Source: Pelobates cultripes (lineage: Eukaryota > Chordata > Amphibia > Anura > Pelobatidae). Taken from it: DNA of 64,000 bases. The stretch spans positions 261,882,897 through 261,946,896 of the forward strand of contig OW240916.1 in the NCBI GenBank assembly GCA_933207985.1. Direction: 5' to 3'. Position numbers and translations under genes: made by a program. Each line of letters starts with the position of its first letter. The first letter of the stretch is position 1. Under the pieces are notes generated by a model that was given only the letters and a program-made list of their open reading frames with translations, had not been told where the DNA came from and made no database searches. Shown one piece after another: positions 36,147 to 48,024 of the stretch.

Positions 36147-37899
36147 CAATGCTAGAATTATATAGCTTAAGTAAAATTAAAAAAAATCTAATGATCAGGA
36201 TCATCATGAAAGCATTTTTCCTTCAATAACTGCTAAAATCTTGACAACATAACGATGATCTGCTGGTTGAACTGCTGAAAAATGTTCATGTCAAATATAC
36301 TACCTAGTCAGAGAAATGCCAAGATGACTTGGATCCATTATTTGATTTTCCATACATGCAAATCATTCTAACCATTATTACCCATAGTTGACATTCCTCT
36401 CGTGCACTGCATGCTTGAAGTGGTCTCTCTGGTAACGTGGATAAAAACATACAGACTGCTCATCTTCAGTTACTTAGCCATGTGTCTTCCAAGAAAGATT
36501 ATGGCATGGAATATACTAAATGAATGAGTAATTGGTCTGTCTGTTCCACTATGATAATCTCCTACATTATCACTGGTTTCCAGATCTGGACGTAAGGCTT
36601 TATCAAGGTCTATAACGGGATCCTGCAAGCTGTGTTTCATATTCTATTTGTAGAATAGTTTGTTTTCATAGTATTGTGTGAAGAATCCTTTTAAGATAAA
36701 GACATGACGGGACAAATGGTTAAGCCTGAAAAATAAATGTTAATTAGAAAAGCTGTGTATAATTCAGGTGGCTTATTTTGCAGTGTTATCATTTTTTATT
36801 GCATTTTACTGTAGATGGAAAGATGGTATTTTTCCAAATGTGTGGCCTACATTTTGAAAAATCATTTGTCTACTCACGTAAACTCATTACAATTCACTGT
36901 GCAGTGAGTGAAACCTCAATTATCCCAAAAGGAATGAATATTGCTTGTTATTTGTTAATTATAAATAAATTATAGTATTAAAGATAATGCTTGTGCATAA
37001 CAGTGCTTCAGCTAAGGGACAGAAAGAATTATGGACATGCCTTCATGGGCCTACATGCCAGTAACAATTCATGGTGTTGGCCATTATACAGTTCTTATCT
37101 CTCCAACAGGAACTTTGCTCAAAGCTCACTAGATCTGCATTTGTGATTGTTGTGCACATGTGGTCAGTCCACCTCACCTACAACCATGCATCTTCATCTT
37201 CTGTCCATTGAAAGCAAGTAAAAACATAATTCAAATCCTTAAGCACTAAAAAAAAAAAAAAAAGATATCTTACTGACCTGTTCTACATTTCAGTAATGAA
37301 TCTCAGAATTAACAAGGCACATCTAGTTTTCACAAAATACACTGACTCCTCACGGCCCAGTTTTAGCTAGTTAATTCATTAAACCACACTTCACTATAAC
37401 ATAAAAGTAAATCCCTCTTTTTTTGTCAGGTCAATTTTGCTAAATCTCTAAGACCAACCCATCAGAAGACACTATACATGCTGCCTCTAGGCAAATTGAA
37501 ACAAGAGAAGATTATTTCTTAACTCCAAATTGCTGTGAATTAAAATCTGAATGGCAAAATTAAGGCTAAAATAGCAAATTCTGTATAACATATATTTTGA
37601 CAGCTAGCTCATATCACATTGCATACTGAATTTTCTTGTGATATCATTCTTCTCAATAATTACTGATTTATTTAACATATCATTTCTAAAATAAGACCCT
37701 GCTCTTTACAATCTACTAGTTTGTTTACTGGGTCCTTGGTGGTCTAGTAGCTGAAATAGGAGATGCTGGTATTTAGCGATTGCACTCATTGTTTATTTCA
37801 TCCAAGGGCAGGAGTATAGGAAGTAAGCGCACTTCCTGTGCTCTCTTGTCCTGTGGAGTATTGAGGAAGAGCAGCCTGGCAGAAACACCAGGTATGCTC
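36145..37899. other. Intronic, nothing recognised
   Basis: AT-rich, with a poly-A run near 37248-37263. No exon or clear transposon boundary. Confidence 0.5.
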
Positions 37900-38100
37900 T
37901 TCCCGCAAAGATCCCCTCTTCCCCTTCCTGCTCTGCACACATGCCGGCTACCCATCCCTCCCCTGCACATGTTCCCCTGCCTCCTTGAGCCCCCTCCCTG
38001 TATAGATCCCCTCTCCCCCTGCTTCCCCTGCCAGATCCCCTCTCTCCGCCCCTTCCCTGCACACATCCCTTCTCCCCCTCCCTCCCTTGCAGTCCATCAT
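37900..38100. repeat. Degenerate C/T-rich tandem repeat
   Basis: Units like ATCCCCTCT and CCCCTGC recur irregularly, giving one strand that is almost all pyrimidine. Open frames on both strands here are products of the composition. Confidence 0.7.
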
Positions 38101-38687
38101 ATGATTCAGAAATAGTAAAGGGTAAGCATTGCTTACTGTATTCCATTGAGACCTCTTGTACTGAATTCAACTTCTTAAACATCCACCTTTTTTGACAAAT
38201 AAGAATCAGGCTCTGGAAATAGAAAAGTATTTGCAAATGTATCCTTCATTGTATCGTACTTTATACACCTCTGTCACAGTGTTCACAGCATTGGAAAAAA
38301 AAATAACCTCTCTGCCTTTGGCAACCCTGATACCAAGGAGGAGATCTATAGTGCAATGCTATTATGCATGTGGAGAGAGTTATTTTTTTTTATGAACACA
38401 TACTTACAATTGAGGTATGTATGAAGGATTGATAAAGAGGGACATATCATTTTACTGTAGCTAAGACAGAGGACACTGCAGCTTCGATCAATTCTTTTTT
38501 TGAGTGTGTATTTGCAATTAGTTAAATCTTACAATGACAGGCAGTGGTGTACACACGACCCATGGGGCCCCGGTGGGAAAATTAATCCGTGGGCCTCTTC
38601 CCCCCGCACTTACTCTGCACGGGCCGGGGCCGCAACACATGGCGGCGACCGCGGTATGTACGCCAGTGCATGCAGATACACATACAC

Positions 38688-39020
38688 TTAAAGGACCACT
38701 ACAGACACCCAGATCACATTAGCTCAATGAAGTGGTCTGGGTGCCAGGTCACTCTAGTTTTAACCCTGCAGCTGAAGGGTTAATACAGCCTCTAGTGGCT
38801 GTCTCACTGACAGCCGCTAGAGGCGCTTCCGCGATTCTCACTGTGAAAATCACAGTGAGAAGATGCTGGACGTCCATAGGAAAGCATTGAGTAATGCTTT
38901 CCTATGGGCAGTTTGAATGTGCCGCGCATGCGCATTCGGAGCTGAGAGGCGGATCGGGGCAGAGTGATCCACAGCGCCAAGGGAGTCCGGCGCTGGAGAA
39001 AGGTAAGTGCTCAAGGGGTT
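38688..39020. mobile_element. TTAA MITE-type element (copy 6, right end lost)
   Basis: The left end is TTAAAGGACCACTACAGACA. The internal palindrome is well kept: CCATAGGAAAGCATT (from 38875) with AATGCTTTCCTATGG. The sequence around it (GCGCATGCGCATTCGG) is CpG-rich. It is nested in the composite repeat. Confidence 0.6.
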
Positions 39021-39024
39021 TTAA

Positions 39025-39450
39025 ACACACACACTCTCACGAACAGACGCATACACACTAGCTAACAGACACATACATTTACTGACAGAGACACACTCAG
39101 TGACAGACATACATACACACACACTCACTGACAGACAGACACACATACACACTCACTTACAAAACATACACTCTCACTGACAAACACACACTCACTAACA
39201 GACACCAAACAGACTCACTAACAGACACACACAAACTAACACACTCAGTAACAGACACACACAGTAACACACTCACTGACACACACACACACTCAATAAC
39301 AGACACACACAAACTAACACACACAGTAACACACACACAAACTAACACACTCACTGACACTGACTAGCAGATACACACACAGTAACACACACACTGACAC
39401 AAAAACTAACCCTAACACACACGCTCTAATACTAACACACATACACACAC
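39025..39450. repeat. CA-rich minisatellite
   Basis: Irregular tandem units built on ACAGACACACACTCACTGAC. They give Cys/Val/Ser-rich spurious frames on the minus strand. Confidence 0.8.
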
Positions 39451-39554
39451 ATATTTTTTTTTAAATGTGATCACCCAGCCTCCCTACCTTTGGGAGTGCT
39501 GAGAGGATTCCCTGGAGTCCAGCGGGGTTGCCCGGCGGCCGGTCCTGCAGGTGT

Positions 39555-39718
39555 GCGCGAGGGAGCACTCTCCCCTGAGAGCTCTCTGCCCAAATCCCTC
39601 ACGCGCGGCGCTTACTGATGTCTGTGCAGGAATATGACGCCATATAACGACTCCGGCATCAGTGAGGTGCACGAGGGAGCTGGGCAGAGAGAGCTCAGGG
39701 GAGAGTGCTCCCTCGCGC
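39555..39718. repeat. GC-rich inverted repeat, 38-bp arms
   Basis: 39555-39592 and 39681-39718 are near-perfect reverse complements (sharing GGGAGCACTCTCCCCTGA). Weaker pairing continues inward (CTGATG with CATCAG). It would form a long stable hairpin. Confidence 0.75.
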
Positions 39719-39760
39719 GCCCGCCAGCCTGCCCGGTGACACCAGGCCCACATCCACAAC

Positions 39761-41619
39761 CATGTAGATAGTCTTTCAGTGGATGGTAAGAGTAAGGAGT
39801 ATACTGGATATTTGAAAAAGACAACAGTATGTTAGATGGTTAGAGCAATGGTATTGTCACTGCCTTAATAGAAATCCTGTTCAAAGCAACTTACCATTCA
39901 TTAAATGTGATTAACTTGTAGAAATGGCATGTGAAAATCTTGTCCTTTACCTGCAATTCTGCAAAATCAGGGGCGGCCTAAAGTGAACATTGCACGTTTA
40001 GAATCCAAAATATTACTAATAAGACTACAATAGTTATTGCTATCAGTTAATTTAGAGAGAAAAGGGAGAAGGGGGGGTGGGGGGGGAATTGCACAATTTA
40101 ACAGAAAATAACTGAACGAGAAAAATATCTCATGCTCAGCTACTTTACCAGCTTTGCGATTTTGTATGCATAAATTAACAATCCCAAAAATAAAAACAGC
40201 TGATGTCAGACAACAATAAACAATACTCTAGATATTAATCTAGATCTTACTATTATTACTTGACTTAACTAATTTTTTTCTTAATATGTTATTAATGTAA
40301 GACCTCTTTTCAATTTGCAAGTTGTCCAGATTCTACCCCATACACCATTCAGAGACAATAAAAATACTATATGCATATAGCCACGTAATGAAGGGTTTCT
40401 TAAGATAGATGTGCACTGTAGATTGTTCCTTCTGCTGATTCTTTCATTCAGTGAATTAATTCATTGTTCCAAAGAGTTGCAGGTTAATTAACTTCTTTGT
40501 AATCTGCAACACTACACAGCAAAATGACGTGATAATTATCAAAGGAGAAAGGGGAGAGGTGCCAATGAGCAGCTACGAGAATGACTTAAAATAGAAATAT
40601 GCTGGCTTTGATATATCAAAACTGACTAATACCCATCAGAGAGGTTCAGGCAGAATTAAAATCCAGTGTATAATATAACAGCATGTGGACACAACATTCT
40701 GATGCAACTGTGTGATCCCCATATGTGAGTGTAGCAGTCCTTATATATTGTATATTATCAACTATTTAAGTATTTTAGAACTAAGATTGCTTGTAGGTGT
40801 TAGTGCATGAAAATCTATTTTTTTTACTCAGTGGGTGGGCACCTTACTGTTTTTTGCTGACTGTTTTTCATATTCTCTACTGATCTTACAACCCTCAAGC
40901 AACACAGTTAACAGTAATTAATCAATGGTATTTCATAATTAAAATCCTTGTTTATAATAAAAACAAGTGCCTCAGAGGAAGGGTGAAGAACAAAAAGTGT
41001 TCTCGAGGGATATTAGGTAGATTTACTAACTGGCGTTAATAACCACACTGCTGATTAATTCAGATACACTTTTTAAGTCCATGTTTAAAGATCTCTGATC
41101 TGACACTTCTTCACAGTTTGCAGATATAGGCCTCAATTTTATATATTTTTTTATAAGCTTTCCAAATGATTCAGTATGTTTAGATAAACTTTCAAATGAT
41201 TTATTTATTAAAAACAAAATCCCATAGTCTTTAATGGTGAGTTCTGTAGATAAATCATTTGAAAGTTTTTATGCACATTTAAAATAAAGGTCATAATTAC
41301 TAAAAATATCTTTTTAAAAGGCATACTAAGGACCTTAGCATTCCATACGAGAAACCTTGTTGGCTGTTTGAAAATCGGCCTTTCTAATAAAACATAAAAT
41401 AAAAATTATAAAAATAAAAAACAACATGGGGTCCTTGAGGACTCCCAAGAAATATAGGAGAGGTTTGACAAGTGGCTTCCCCTCTTTAACTACACCAAGT
41501 GCTGTGAGGTTGTTTTTTTTTTAAAACTTTGTTTTCAACATATAATTGATTTTATTTGACTTTTTTGAGCCAAAAAAAAGATGTTCAATCAAGACTTTTA
41601 TTTATTCATTTAAAGGATC
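39761..41619. other. Intronic, nothing recognised
   Basis: AT-rich with a G run near 40070-40086. No exon or repeat end that I can support. Confidence 0.5.
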
Positions 41620-41646
41620 TATATATATATATATATATATATATAT

Positions 41647-41758
41647 GTTTTAAGGCCATTTGGCCTGTATTTGTGGGAGGGGCTTAAATTAATTCACTCC
41701 CCTATATAAGGGACACCCCTTACCTGACTCATATCGCTTGAGGTCAGCATCAGAATGA
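41647..41758 (+). repeat. DIRS split repeat A1
   Basis: 112 bp, identical to 46259-46370. It contains CCTATATAAGG (41700-41710), a good TATA box, so the element promoter probably lies here. Confidence 0.9.
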
Positions 41759-42489
41759 TTTCCACTTCCGGGTCATCCAGACACCATTTTACCTGATTAC
41801 TCCATGAGGTTTTCTAAGCTGAGCTGTGTCAGGAATTCAGCCACAGGCTTTTCCGGCCTTCCACATTCTTTCTTCAATCTATCGCTGTGGATGGTGTCCA
41901 AGTGACTCACAAACCGTAAGTCGACCTACCCGTTACGCCAGGCATCAGTCCCACAGCACCATGCACGGGTCAGGTCCTCACTTTACGGCTGCATTTTGTC
42001 TAAATCTGTCCTAAAACCATTGGATGTTCATGCATATCATTCGTTTAAATTCACTTGTTTATATCTGTCACTGGCTCATTTCGAGCATTAGCGTACTCCC
42101 GAACGTGAACACATTCCGTTTCAATTGCCTAAACATACTAGGCAATTCTGTGTGTGCATTTCGAATCTCACTGATCGTTTCGTTTTGTTTCCCTGACATA
42201 CCAGGCTCACGGTTCGTGCAATTTTCTACCAAACGGGTACTAGTTCATGCATTTACTATTGTACTACACACATGCTTCGTGCGTTTACAACCCATGAACA
42301 GAACTTTGGTTTGTTACAATGACTGTTATTAAGCTATTATGTTCACCTATTGTGTATTGTCAAACGGGCACTGTTTGTTTCCCTGTCACACAACTATAAT
42401 GCTGGGGCATAGCTCACAAACTGTTTCACATAAACCACACTGACCCCTACAGGTCACTCTCAAAATCTCACGTTAACCTTGCATTTGGA

Positions 42490-42568
42490 TTAACCCCTTA
42501 AGGACCAAACTCTGGAATAAAAGGGAATCATGATATGTCACACATGTCATGTATCCTTCAGGGGTTAA
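42490..42568. mobile_element. 79-bp TTAA MITE inside the DIRS element
   Basis: The left end is TTAACCCCTTAAGGACCAAA and the right end GTATCCTTCAGGGGTTAA, an inverted repeat of about 16 bp flanked by TTAA. The centre is also palindromic (CATGATATGTCA, then TGTCATG). Non-coding and younger than the element it interrupts. Confidence 0.8.
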
Positions 42569-42825
42569 AGGGTATTTTACCATACAATCAGCATTTCTGA
42601 CCCCTACTGGTCAACAGCAAAACTGTCTTCACATGTCATATACAATTACCAGCCAATATAAATTACACATAAGATTGTTTTAAACATAACCATAAACCAT
42701 GAATTAAACTCCAACACGGGCTCAACTTCAGGTTTAATTCACAATAATTTACATTTCACATTAAGACTAACAGTGGTTCTATCAACACTGCCACCTACAG
42801 GTCTGCCAAGTACATTGACAATTTT

Positions 42826-42861
42826 CATGGGGTTTTTCATGGGGTTTTTCATGGGGTTTTA
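42826..42861 (+). repeat. Three tandem copies of a 12-bp unit
   Basis: Consecutive TTTCATGGGGTT units with no visible change. Probably replication slippage in the DIRS 5' non-coding part. Confidence 0.85.
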
Positions 42862-43470
42862 CAAACACCAAAACACTGACCCCTATAGGTCAACAGACAA
42901 ACAACATTTCACATACCAATCAGTATCAACTACACTGCCACCTATAGGGCACTTGGCAGATCTCCAGTGCTCTTGCATTTTGCAACTCCATGTTCACTTG
43001 CCATTCAATAAGGCATACAACAATTCACATAGCAAGCAGTATATCAATATCTGTTATAAATACACATATTATTACACAGTAGCACACGCATCTGTATATA
43101 CGTAACTGGTAATATGGTTCACTTACATACGGCACTTAATGGGTTAAGATTGATACATATTTAACCAGTATGGATATGATGTTTAATATTTACATATCAC
43201 GGCACTTTACTTTCACATATACTGTATGTTTTAAGATAAGCTTGGTCTATGCCATATTTCCTTATGCCATACGATTTTATCCATTCAGGTTACAGTTACT
43301 ACTAAAAAACCTATACGGATTGTCAGGTTCAATACCATACTACCAGGTACGTACACCTGCTCACGTAGTTATCCATCTCTTACCTTCCCTGGAATAGTAA
43401 TAGTGTACTGGCAATTAGGGTTCTAGGGCCCAATAGGTATTACCCCCTTTTTTCTCTGCATTATGCTTCG

Positions 43471-43726
43471 GTTAGTGGTCCCGCGAGGCCAACACCCCGC
43501 CTCACACTCGGAGGCATACACCCCTCGGGCCACTCGTGAGCTAGCCGCCTCGCATTGTATCATAGAGAGGGCCTCACCTGTCACTCCCCTTCCTATTTTC
43601 TGGTTACTGTCACCGAGAGGCCAACATCCTGCCACAACGTTCGGTGGCCACACAAAATCCCCTCGCGCCAAGCATAGATAGAGCCTCTCAAGCCACTTGG
43701 CAACTAGCAGGGCCTCACCAGTCACC
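43471..43726. repeat. Diverged tandem duplication, about 125-bp units
   Basis: Two adjacent units (about 43471-43590 and 43602-43726) share GAGGCCAACA, CACACTCGG/ACGTTCGG, CCCTCG and GGGCCTCACC in the same order. They lie in the DIRS interior before the coding remnants. Confidence 0.6.
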
Positions 43727-45067
43727 AAAAAACACCAAGCCTAATCGTTTCGCCTTACGGCTTAGCTAGCAAGCCAGTACAAGACCCCTGGGTACAAATA
43801 ATAATTGCAATCTTTATTGTTATTTAAGTATTTCTCAAAAAGATGGTGAAGAATCACCTCTTCCTGGCACCCCGGCTAGAAGTGATACACCTTCAAGCAG
43901 AGGAGATGTGGCTCCGACCTAAGGAGGCGACAAATCCCCTACCCTGCCACAGCAAGGAAAGCAGAGTTATTCAAACTCCTCCATACATCAACGGACAACA
44001 CGGAGGCAGGGGAAGGCCCAGCAACACCAACTCAGGTGACACCCAGGCCATGCTAGCCTCACTCATAAACTCATGAGCCAAAAAATTTACTACAGACTGG
44101 CAATCTCGAGTCAGTCACAGCCCTCACAAGGCTGGGCCTCACGCTACTGTACAACCAGCACCAACCGAAACTCGGTTACTTGGTACAAGACGTTAACCCT
44201 GCACATATGATCCCGGCACATTGGGGAAACAAGGCATATATATGTATGATGATGTATCTATGATGGTCAGACCCAGGGATTCTAGGTAAATCGGGAACTG
44301 ACCATCCCTTGGTTGTGTTGGCATTTGGAATATGTAGAGATGCTTATTTGTGCAGGTACCCATACAGAAGGGATTTTCTCCCAAACAAACGGGCAAGCAC
44401 TCTCAGGCTCCAGGTACCAGCACCTCTGAACTACCAGAGACAATTGGTATTAGTAGTTGCATTGCATATAGACTGTTGCATATATGTTTAAATCATTCAG
44501 AGCACATGACAAACCATGTGTCCCAATATAACTTACAAATAACATACTCACCATCTGTACACACCAATGCATTTTCAACACTACTGACTCATCACCCTTC
44601 CAGACTTGTAGTAGATTTACTAAGGCTTCAAAGGGCTCCCATACAGGTATCATAAATAAACTCTCATGGAATATAGTATGCCCTCACTTACAGTCAGCAC
44701 AACAGAACCTTCGGCTGTAAACACACTCCTAGCCAAGATTTGCAGAGGGGTTTTTACTTGGGTTTTCCAATCTCCACCATTTACAGCATGGCACCAAACA
44801 CAAACGCATTGGTATTGTCACAAGGGAATGTTCCCTTAAACAAGACTAACCATAGACTTATTGGCACCACACACCTTCGCTACCCCAAGTCTCAACTCCC
44901 TCATACCCTCCGAGGAGTTTCCTTACTATACACACCATTGATCTACCTTTACAGCTATCACTCAAGCATGGGTTGAAGCTTCGTTAAGTAAGACCAATAT
45001 CATCAACACAGTAAACGGCTACCATCTACCCTACAAACTGGCACTTACATGGCATAAAATGGGCAAT

Positions 45068-45320
45068 CCTATCCCAGCTAAAAGCAGCTGCTGTGGCATG
45101 GGGTAAATCATGATCAGGGTCATCAATCTGTTGTTACTCAGACAACTAAGCACATGTCATATCATCAACAAATGCCACTCTTCATCCATACGATCATGGT
45201 ATTGCTGGGGAACTCACTTGGTTGGCCACTTACCACATTTATTTTACTTTCATGTACAAGGCGGGGGTATACATCCTTGCCAACAATTGTCTCATTTACA
45301 TTCCAGGCACGTTCATCATA
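45068..45320 (+). pseudogene. DIRS RNase H remnant
   Basis: The plus-strand translation reads LKAAAVAWGK, then a stop, then SGSSICCYSDN, a stop, and AHVISSTNATLHPYDHGIAG with WLATYHIYF. The SDN-x-A core and the spacing match the RNase H domain of DIRS-type elements. Two in-frame stops make it non-functional. An RT remnant may lie upstream (44180-44660) but is too degraded to call. Confidence 0.55.
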
Positions 45321-45539
45321 CGCTTCCTACAGCCGCCTATACAGTCACGGCCACTCTTTCGTTCCAGAGACAAAATCATGGATTAGACATACTCATGCAG
45401 CATAGCATGCACTATCCTACCTAGCACTTTCATCCCATACTTGTAGAATGCATAACACCTATTCACCTGGCTTTAAAGAATCTCATTGGAACACGACATA
45501 GCTCAACCTGTGTCATAACATTTCTCCTAGGTTTTGCTT

Positions 45540-46120
45540 CATTTTTTGCCACCTTAAACTAAAACCATCTCACACACCATTAATTATATATTTTACAGGC
45601 ATTCAACAACACAGGATAACCTATGGCCAAAACTACCATAACTTCATGCTATCATACCAGACAAGAATATACTCAGAGGTTTTCAGGAATCCATCCCCCC
45701 ACGTTCCTCTCAGATATTACCAATAGCCATCCAACTTTTCCATCCTTATCGGACCTATTAGAGCTACAACCATTCAATTATACTACCAAGTTGGCCATTA
45801 CCAGCCATGCACACTGCCTTTTATGCCTTTCTCAGGCCAGAGACTCCACTACCATAACCACCACTCAGACAGATCATTGTCTTCAACGATCCCACGTATG
45901 TGAACACATATATCATTACCTATTGGCTCTACCACATTCCAAAACGAGTCAACACGCACCAACAGTAGAGATAAAATACTATCCTACCCACAACAAATGG
46001 TGTCCAGTTGCGGTCCTAGATTCCTACCTTCAAAAATCCTTCAAGGAATTAAATACCGTAATGCATTTAAGGAAATGTCTGGTTAATTTGTATATATTGT
46101 TGACTGTATTAAATCTTTGA
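45540..46120 (+). pseudogene. DIRS tyrosine recombinase remnant, C-terminus missing
   Basis: A 165-codon open frame (45623-46120) contains LALPHSKTSQ, IKYYPTHNKWCPV and LDSYLQ, typical of the region before the catalytic core in Ngaro-like recombinases. The N-terminal helical part is readable in another frame just upstream (FCHLKLKPSHTPL). The catalytic H-x-x-R and Tyr are absent: the frame runs into non-coding sequence before B1, so the C-terminal half is deleted. Confidence 0.6.
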
Positions 46121-46131
46121 TTATTCTTTTT

Positions 46132-46258
46132 GCCCTCTTTATTTACAGGCCTACCGTATCGTCGGTCTCGGCACACCACAACCGACTTGCTCCCTTTATA
46201 CTATCCTACGCTTATGCTGGAACCTTACTCCATATACGGCTATTTGCCCCGAACACAA
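46132..46258 (+). repeat. DIRS split repeat B1
   Basis: 127 bp, identical to 46444-46570. It directly abuts A2. Confidence 0.9.
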
Positions 46259-46370
46259 GTTTTAAGGCCATTTGGCCTGTATTTGTGGGAGGGGCTTAAA
46301 TTAATTCACTCCCCTATATAAGGGACACCCCTTACCTGACTCATATCGCTTGAGGTCAGCATCAGAATGA
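46259..46370 (+). repeat. DIRS split repeat A2
   Basis: 112 bp, identical to A1 at 41647-41758, including the TATA box. Confidence 0.9.
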
Positions 46371-46443
46371 CCCTCCCACCCACTCCTCATTTCAACACTT
46401 TCTCTTTTCTTTCCATTTACTTTACTTACTTACTCCTTGGTGG

Positions 46444-46566
46444 GCCCTCTTTATTTACAGGCCTACCGTATCGTCGGTCTCGGCACACCACAACCGACTT
46501 GCTCCCTTTATACTATCCTACGCTTATGCTGGAACCTTACTCCATATACGGCTATTTGCCCCGAAC

Positions 46567-46570
<4 letters not shown>
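46444..46570 (+). repeat. DIRS split repeat B2 (right end of the element)
   Basis: 127 bp, identical to B1; separated from A2 by 73 bp and followed at once by a (TA)n tract. Confidence 0.9.
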
Positions 46571-46604
<34 letters not shown>

Positions 46605-46970
46605 TATGTATATTTTTTTAAATTCTTTATTTTAGTAGTGCATGTGTATGTGAATAAAACAAAAAAAAAAAACAGTTTTTATTCCCTATCCACTATTATT
46701 AATGTGAAGGGAATAACTGGGAACGTATTTAAAGCAGAGTAGATATGGGCATGGTGAGCCTTAGCTACCGAGGGGTGTCTTCATATGAGGCATGGTGAGC
46801 CACCATATGAAGAGTCACCGCTGGAATGTGACCACGGGATCCTCTGGCAGGGCTGTTATAGTGAACAAGCTTGTGATCACTTACCTTAACCATCAACTGA
46901 AAATGCACAAGGAGCTAATTTTGAGTCCCAACCCAGAGATTTAAAAAAATAAAAAATTAGTAGTCTATAT

Positions 46971-47092
46971 TAGGGGTAGGCAACTGTTGTGGACTACATC
47001 TCCCCTAAATGCTTTGCCAATATTATGGCTGTAAAGCATTATGGGAGATGTAGACCATAACATCTTGAGTGCCAAAGGCTGGCTACCCCCTA
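46971..47092. mobile_element. hAT-type MITE, 122 bp
   Basis: The left end is TAGGGGTAGGCAAC and the right end GGCTGGCTACCCCCTA. It is flanked by an 8-bp duplication with one mismatch, GTCTATAT (46963-46970) and GTCTGTAT (47093-47100). Inner arms also pair (GGACTACATCTCCC with GGGAGATGTAGACC), so the whole is a near hairpin. The 8-bp duplication points to a hAT source. Confidence 0.85.
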
Positions 47093-47908
47093 GTCTGTAT
47101 AAATGGTGATAATCTAAGAGTAGGAAGTATATATACCAAAGGGACAACTCAAACTTAAACAGAGGTGAGAGAGTTCCCTTAACTGCGACTCTCAGAAATT
47201 CAAGAAAACTAAGACATCATGAACAGCATTACTTTGGAAGGGAAAAAAAAGGAAACACTACATATTGCATAGGAAGGTCAGAAAAGGTGAGTATTTGGAG
47301 AAAAACTGATTACTAAGCAATATCATTTTTGAAACTAAAGTTTGAGGGGAAAAAAACTCCCAAAACAAAAAACTGGAACCTAAACTAGAAACAGATACTA
47401 TCCACTGCTGACACCTCATCATCTCAGTATATACATATTTTGGCCTGCTGGAACCCATTAGCTCTGTACCCATTAAAAGAGTTTTATTGGAGGTATGATG
47501 GCGATGGATCAATGGACAGATGTATATAGACAGACAAACAGACAGAATGATAGGAAGTTCATAGATGAATAAATAAGTATATTGCAAATGAGCAACATTT
47601 CCATTATAAGATATTGAATGACATTCTAAGATAGTACACTTATTTAATGCGGGTATTAATGTAATGTACATTATTTTTTAATGTTAAAAATGTCACCAAT
47701 AAAATCTATATTGCTAAGCTATTACTTATTCATGTTAATGTTCTAAGTTAGGAACCTGATAAGAAGTATTCAATGTTAAAGGGAAGCATTAACATCAAAA
47801 CAGAGTTTAGAAGAACAGCCATATACTCTGTAGCATTTCCTTAGTTTCCTGCCTGCTCAAGTCTCAAACAAGAGTGCTATTTCAGAAAGATCGTATTCCA
47901 GGGGTGTA

Positions 47909-48024
47909 TTCCAGGGGTACCCAAAAGGGAGATCCCCAGATGTCTTAAAACTACATCTGCCATGATGCTTTCTCATTCTAAAGGCATGCAAAGCATGCAT
48001 CTACAACCTTTTGGGCATCCCTGT
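47909..48024. mobile_element. hAT-like MITE, second family
   Basis: The left end is CAGGGGTACCCAAAAGG and the right end CCTTTTGGGCATCCCTG, with internal ATGCTTT and AAAGCAT arms. The 8-bp flanks do not match well. GTATTCCAGGGGT occurs twice at the left edge (about 47892-47917), suggesting a local duplication. Confidence 0.7.

Larger units (their letters stand above)
38539..39760. mobile_element. GC-rich composite repeat region
   Basis: It begins CAGTGGTGTACACACGACCC and is GC-rich to about 38660. It then holds a nested TTAA element (38688), a CA-rich minisatellite (39025-39450) and a GC-rich hairpin (39555-39718). I could not find a matching right terminus, so its class is unknown; the left sequence resembles DNA-transposon ends common in frogs. 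Confidence 0.35.
42441..42952. repeat. Five dispersed near-palindromic 16-18-bp units
   Basis: TGACCCCTACAGGTCA occurs at 42441 and near-identical forms follow at 42598 (CTACTGGTCA), 42788 (GCCACCTACAGGTCTG), 42877 (TGACCCCTATAGGTCA) and 42935 (GCCACCTATAGGGCAC). Each centres on CCTAYAGG. They lie in the 5' non-coding part of the DIRS element. Confidence 0.7.
41647..46570 (+). mobile_element. DIRS/Ngaro-type tyrosine-recombinase retrotransposon, degenerate
   Basis: It has split direct repeats in the order A1 - inside - B1 A2 B2: A1 41647-41758, B1 46132-46258, A2 46259-46370, B2 46444-46570. Both pairs are identical by eye (112 and 127 bp). This arrangement is diagnostic of tyrosine-recombinase retrotransposons of the Ngaro/PAT kind, which integrate through a circle and make no target duplication. 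Remnants of RNase H and of the N-terminal part of a tyrosine recombinase occur in the expected order. The flanks on both sides are (TA)n. The inside is full of stops and carries a 79-bp MITE, so this copy cannot be autonomous. Confidence 0.8.

Noticed and set aside
37773..38236. Long open frames on both strands in the C/T-rich block
   Set aside because: They follow from the repeat composition; no domain, start context or splice logic.
39157..39360. Cys/Val/Ser-rich minus-strand frame
   Set aside because: Translation of the CA minisatellite.
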